Shown piece by piece: positions 62,223 to 64,000 of a stretch of DNA of 64,000 bases. The first letter of the stretch is position 1, and each line of letters starts with the position of its first letter. Source of the DNA: Bradyrhizobium manausense (GTDB taxonomy: Bacteria; Pseudomonadota; Alphaproteobacteria; Rhizobiales; Xanthobacteraceae); contig NZ_JAFCKB010000013.1 in the NCBI RefSeq assembly GCF_018130615.1, positions 1-64,000 of the forward strand, read 5' to 3'. Below the pieces are notes generated by a model. That model was not told where the DNA came from. It saw only the letters and a program-made list of their open reading frames with translations, and ran no database searches. The position numbers were made by a program, and so were the translations under genes.

Positions 62223-62405
62223 TCAACTGGTGGTGGTGCGTCCTGGGACACCCTTGCGCGGGCGTCCCAGCATGGCGGCGAGGCGTCCGACCAGATAGCT
62301 CACGACATGCCCCTGCGATCGCACCAACGCGTCGGCGATGCGCTCGTCCTCGGTCGCGTCGCTCACGAGGCCGATGTAGTTCTTTCTAGCGTTCTGCTGC
62401 GGCAC
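62223..62405 (-). CDS. Hypothetical 60-residue protein
   Basis: The frame begins MPQQNARKNYIGLVSDATED and continues ERIADALVRSQGHVVSYLVG. It is basic and mixed in composition with a short hydrophobic stretch. A terminator follows downstream on the same strand, which supports transcription. No family was recognised, and it could be a spurious frame. Confidence 0.4.
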   Translation of the reverse strand: MPQQNARKNYIGLVSDATEDERIADALVRSQGHVVSYLVGRLAAMLGRPRKGVPGRTTTS

Positions 62406-62594
62406 GGTGGTGCGTACCCCGGTTCTTCGGTGGGGCGGACCATGGTGCGCGCAAGGGGAATCAACCGTTAATTTTGGTTACCGTACGAATACCCGGGTGC
62501 GGCAGGATGGCATCGTGGTGCCGAAAGTCACCGGGCCGCTTAAGGGATTGTTGAGGCTGTTCGTCAACCGATCGGCAAGCATGCCAAGCGTGGC

Positions 62595-62831
62595 TCATCG
62601 ACGCCGGGGCTCCGCGTTCAATGCGCGCAGCATGCCGATGCGGGCGAACGTGAGCCAGCCGCCGCCGGTCTCCGCCGCGTTGATCAGCATCTCGATCGCG
62701 GTCTGCCAGCGCGGCTCCTGCTGCTCGGCCTCGGGCAGTTGCATGATGAAGTCGGCGGCTTCTTGCAACGTGCGCAGCTTGGCGCCGCCGCGCAAGCCGA
62801 TTGGATCGTCGAACGGCGTCGACCAGGGCAT
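62595..62831 (-). CDS. Small conserved hypothetical protein
   Basis: The 78-residue product begins MPWSTPFDDPIGLRGGAKLR and has TLQEAADFIMQLPEAEQQEP, then WLTFARIGMLRALNAEPRRR. The 'MPWSTPFDDPI...AADFI..LP' pattern is a common small protein in Bradyrhizobium. The function is unknown. It lies 59 bases after the Ku gene on the same strand. Confidence 0.7.
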   Translation of the reverse strand: MPWSTPFDDPIGLRGGAKLRTLQEAADFIMQLPEAEQQEPRWQTAIEMLINAAETGGGWLTFARIGMLRALNAEPRRR

Positions 62832-62889
62832 GTCAGGCGGCCCGATCGGTGAGGGGAGACGTCACGACGCGATCGGCGATGCGATGCCG

Positions 62890-63864
62890 TCAGCCGGCCT
62901 TCTTCGCTCGCGTTGCCGCACGTACCGGCTTGTCGGCCTTCTTGGGCGCTGCTTCCTTGGCAGCAGCGTCCTTGCCGCCCTTGCCGGAGATCGGCAGCAG
63001 CATCTCGCGCTGGCCCTCGGCGCGCTTCTTCGGCTTCTTGGCCTTGACGGTCTCCTTGGCGACCTTCGCCGCGGGCGTGGCGTCCTTCTCGCTCGCAAGG
63101 CTCTTCTTCAGCGCGTCCATCAGATTGATGACGTTGCCGCCGCTCTTCGGCGTGGACTTGGCGGCGATCGGCGCGCCCGAGCGCTTCTTGTTGATGAGAT
63201 CGATCAGCGCGGTCTCGTAGTGATCCTCGAACAGCTCGGGCTCGAATGCACCGGACTTCTTCTCGACGATGTGCTTGGCGAGGTCGAGCATGTCCTTCGT
63301 CAGCTTCACGTCCTGGATGTCGTCGAAATATTCGCTTTCGCTGCGCACCTCGTAGGGGTAGCGCAGCAGCGTGCCCATCAGGCCGCTCTCGAGCGGCTCC
63401 AGCGCGATGATGTGCTCGCGATTGGTCAGCACCACGCGGCCAATCGCGACCTTGTTCATGCTGCGGATGGTCTCGCGGATGACCGCATAGGCGTCATGGC
63501 CGACCTTGCCGTCGGGCACGAGATAATAGGGGCGGATCAGATAGCGGTTGTCGATGTCGGACTTCGGCACGAACTCGTCGATCTCGATCGTGTGCGTGGA
63601 GTCGAGCGCAATGTCGTCGAGCTCGTCCTTGGTGACCTCGATGTAGGTGTCGGTGTCGACCTTGTAGCCCTTGACGATGTCCTCGGAGATCACCTCGTCA
63701 CCGGTCTCGGCGTCGACCTTCAGATACTTGATCCGGTGACCGGTCTTGCGGTTGATCTGGTTGAACGAGACCTTCTCCGTATCCGAAGTGGCCGGATACA
63801 GCGCGACCGGGCAGGTCACGAGCGAAAGACGCAGAAAACCCTTCCAATTGGCGCGGGGGGCCAT
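62890..63864 (-). CDS. ku: Non-homologous end-joining protein Ku
   Basis: The 324-residue protein has the Ku core. It begins MAPRANWKGFLRLSLVTCPV, has RIKYLKVDAETGDEVISEDI, then ALDSTHTIEIDEFVPKSDID and AIGRVVLTNREHIIALEPLE. A basic, Lys/Ala-rich tail from ~245 (AKVAKETVKAKKPKKRAEGQ) follows, as in bacterial Ku proteins with extended tails. It binds DNA ends as a homodimer and recruits LigD. No ligD is in the window. A TTAACC element lies upstream at 63957. Confidence 0.95.
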   Translation of the reverse strand: MAPRANWKGFLRLSLVTCPVALYPATSDTEKVSFNQINRKTGHRIKYLKVDAETGDEVISEDIVKGYKVDTDTYIEVTKDELDDIALDSTHTIEIDEFVPKSDIDNRYLIRPYYLVPDGKVGHDAYAVIRETIRSMNKVAIGRVVLTNREHIIALEPLESGLMGTLLRYPYEVRSESEYFDDIQDVKLTKDMLDLAKHIVEKKSGAFEPELFEDHYETALIDLINKKRSGAPIAAKSTPKSGGNVINLMDALKKSLASEKDATPAAKVAKETVKAKKPKKRAEGQREMLLPISGKGGKDAAAKEAAPKKADKPVRAATRAKKAG

Positions 63865-64000
63865 GGGCTACTCCAAACGCAACAGGGACAGACCTATGAG
63901 GATACCATCGGGGAACACCGAATCATACACAGGTTGGGTCGGAATCCTGCAATTGCGTTAACCAGTCGCTGACCGTGCGGGGTAGGCCCGATGTGGGGGC

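Noticed and set aside
1-64000. tRNA, rRNA, CRISPR arrays, insertion sequences and prophage genes
   Set aside because: None was recognised on either strand; repeats seen are intergenic palindromes without regular spacers or transposase frames.

Overview
The window is about 64 kb of GC-rich chromosome from an alphaproteobacterium, most likely Bradyrhizobium or a close relative. Support for this comes from the MucR/Ros regulator, a CtrA full site, FixK/FNR-type boxes, DUF1491, DUF2336 and DUF5330 proteins, a DivJ-like kinase, a DUF853 HerA-like ATPase, and Bradyrhizobium-style palindromic intergenic repeats. No rRNA, tRNA, CRISPR array, transposase or phage gene was recognised.

Layout. 0-5 kb (minus strand): methylmalonyl-CoA mutase genes with a GFA-family gene wedged between the subunits, then folP-folB-folK. 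5-16 kb: HerA-like ATPase, two membrane glycosyltransferases, an M20 peptidase, a class II aldolase, MucR and SufE. 16-25.5 kb: DivJ-like histidine kinase with a peptidoglycan-binding partner, small envelope proteins, a DUF2336 protein behind a CtrA box, and two regulator/enzyme pairs (LysR with an MBL hydrolase; a shortened LysR with RidA and an ATC-hydrolase-like enzyme). 25.5-31.7 kb: a CusAB-type copper/silver efflux operon, then a cytochrome c preceded by a perfect TTGAT-N4-ATCAA box. 31.8-34.9 kb: two small peptides with double-glycine leaders, a CsbD-like protein, a ClC channel and a small zinc-ribbon-like protein. 34.9-41.4 kb: arsenic resistance in two units, arsR-arsC-acr3-arsC on the minus strand, and arsR2, a Cys-tailed flavoprotein and an MFS carrier on the plus strand. 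41.4-44.4 kb: a more AT-rich, partly decayed patch with an adenylate cyclase, an orphan ABC binding protein, shared repeats and a nonsense-mutated gene fragment. 44.4-54.8 kb: a DUF1254/DUF1214 pair, a class A penicillin-binding protein, a YcgN protein, a DHA2 exporter, a double-GAF histidine kinase and a ThDP enzyme. 54.9-61.8 kb: a P-type ATPase converging on a tightly coupled operon of AMP-phosphorylase-like enzyme, PRPP synthase and beta-CASP hydrolase, both units preceded by FixK-like boxes. 61.8-64 kb: an orphan Flp pilin, small hypothetical proteins and the NHEJ protein Ku.

The most interesting themes are: (i) the pair of double-glycine-leader peptides, with no exporter in the window and an FNR-like palindrome upstream; (ii) the ATGA-coupled nucleotide phosphorylase, PRPP synthase and beta-CASP operon, which could form an oxygen-regulated RNA/nucleotide salvage route; (iii) a duplicated TTCGA-N2-ATTCTAGAA operator that seems to tie the second arsR to the flavoprotein/MFS unit. 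Family calls rest on motifs read by eye. No database search was run.
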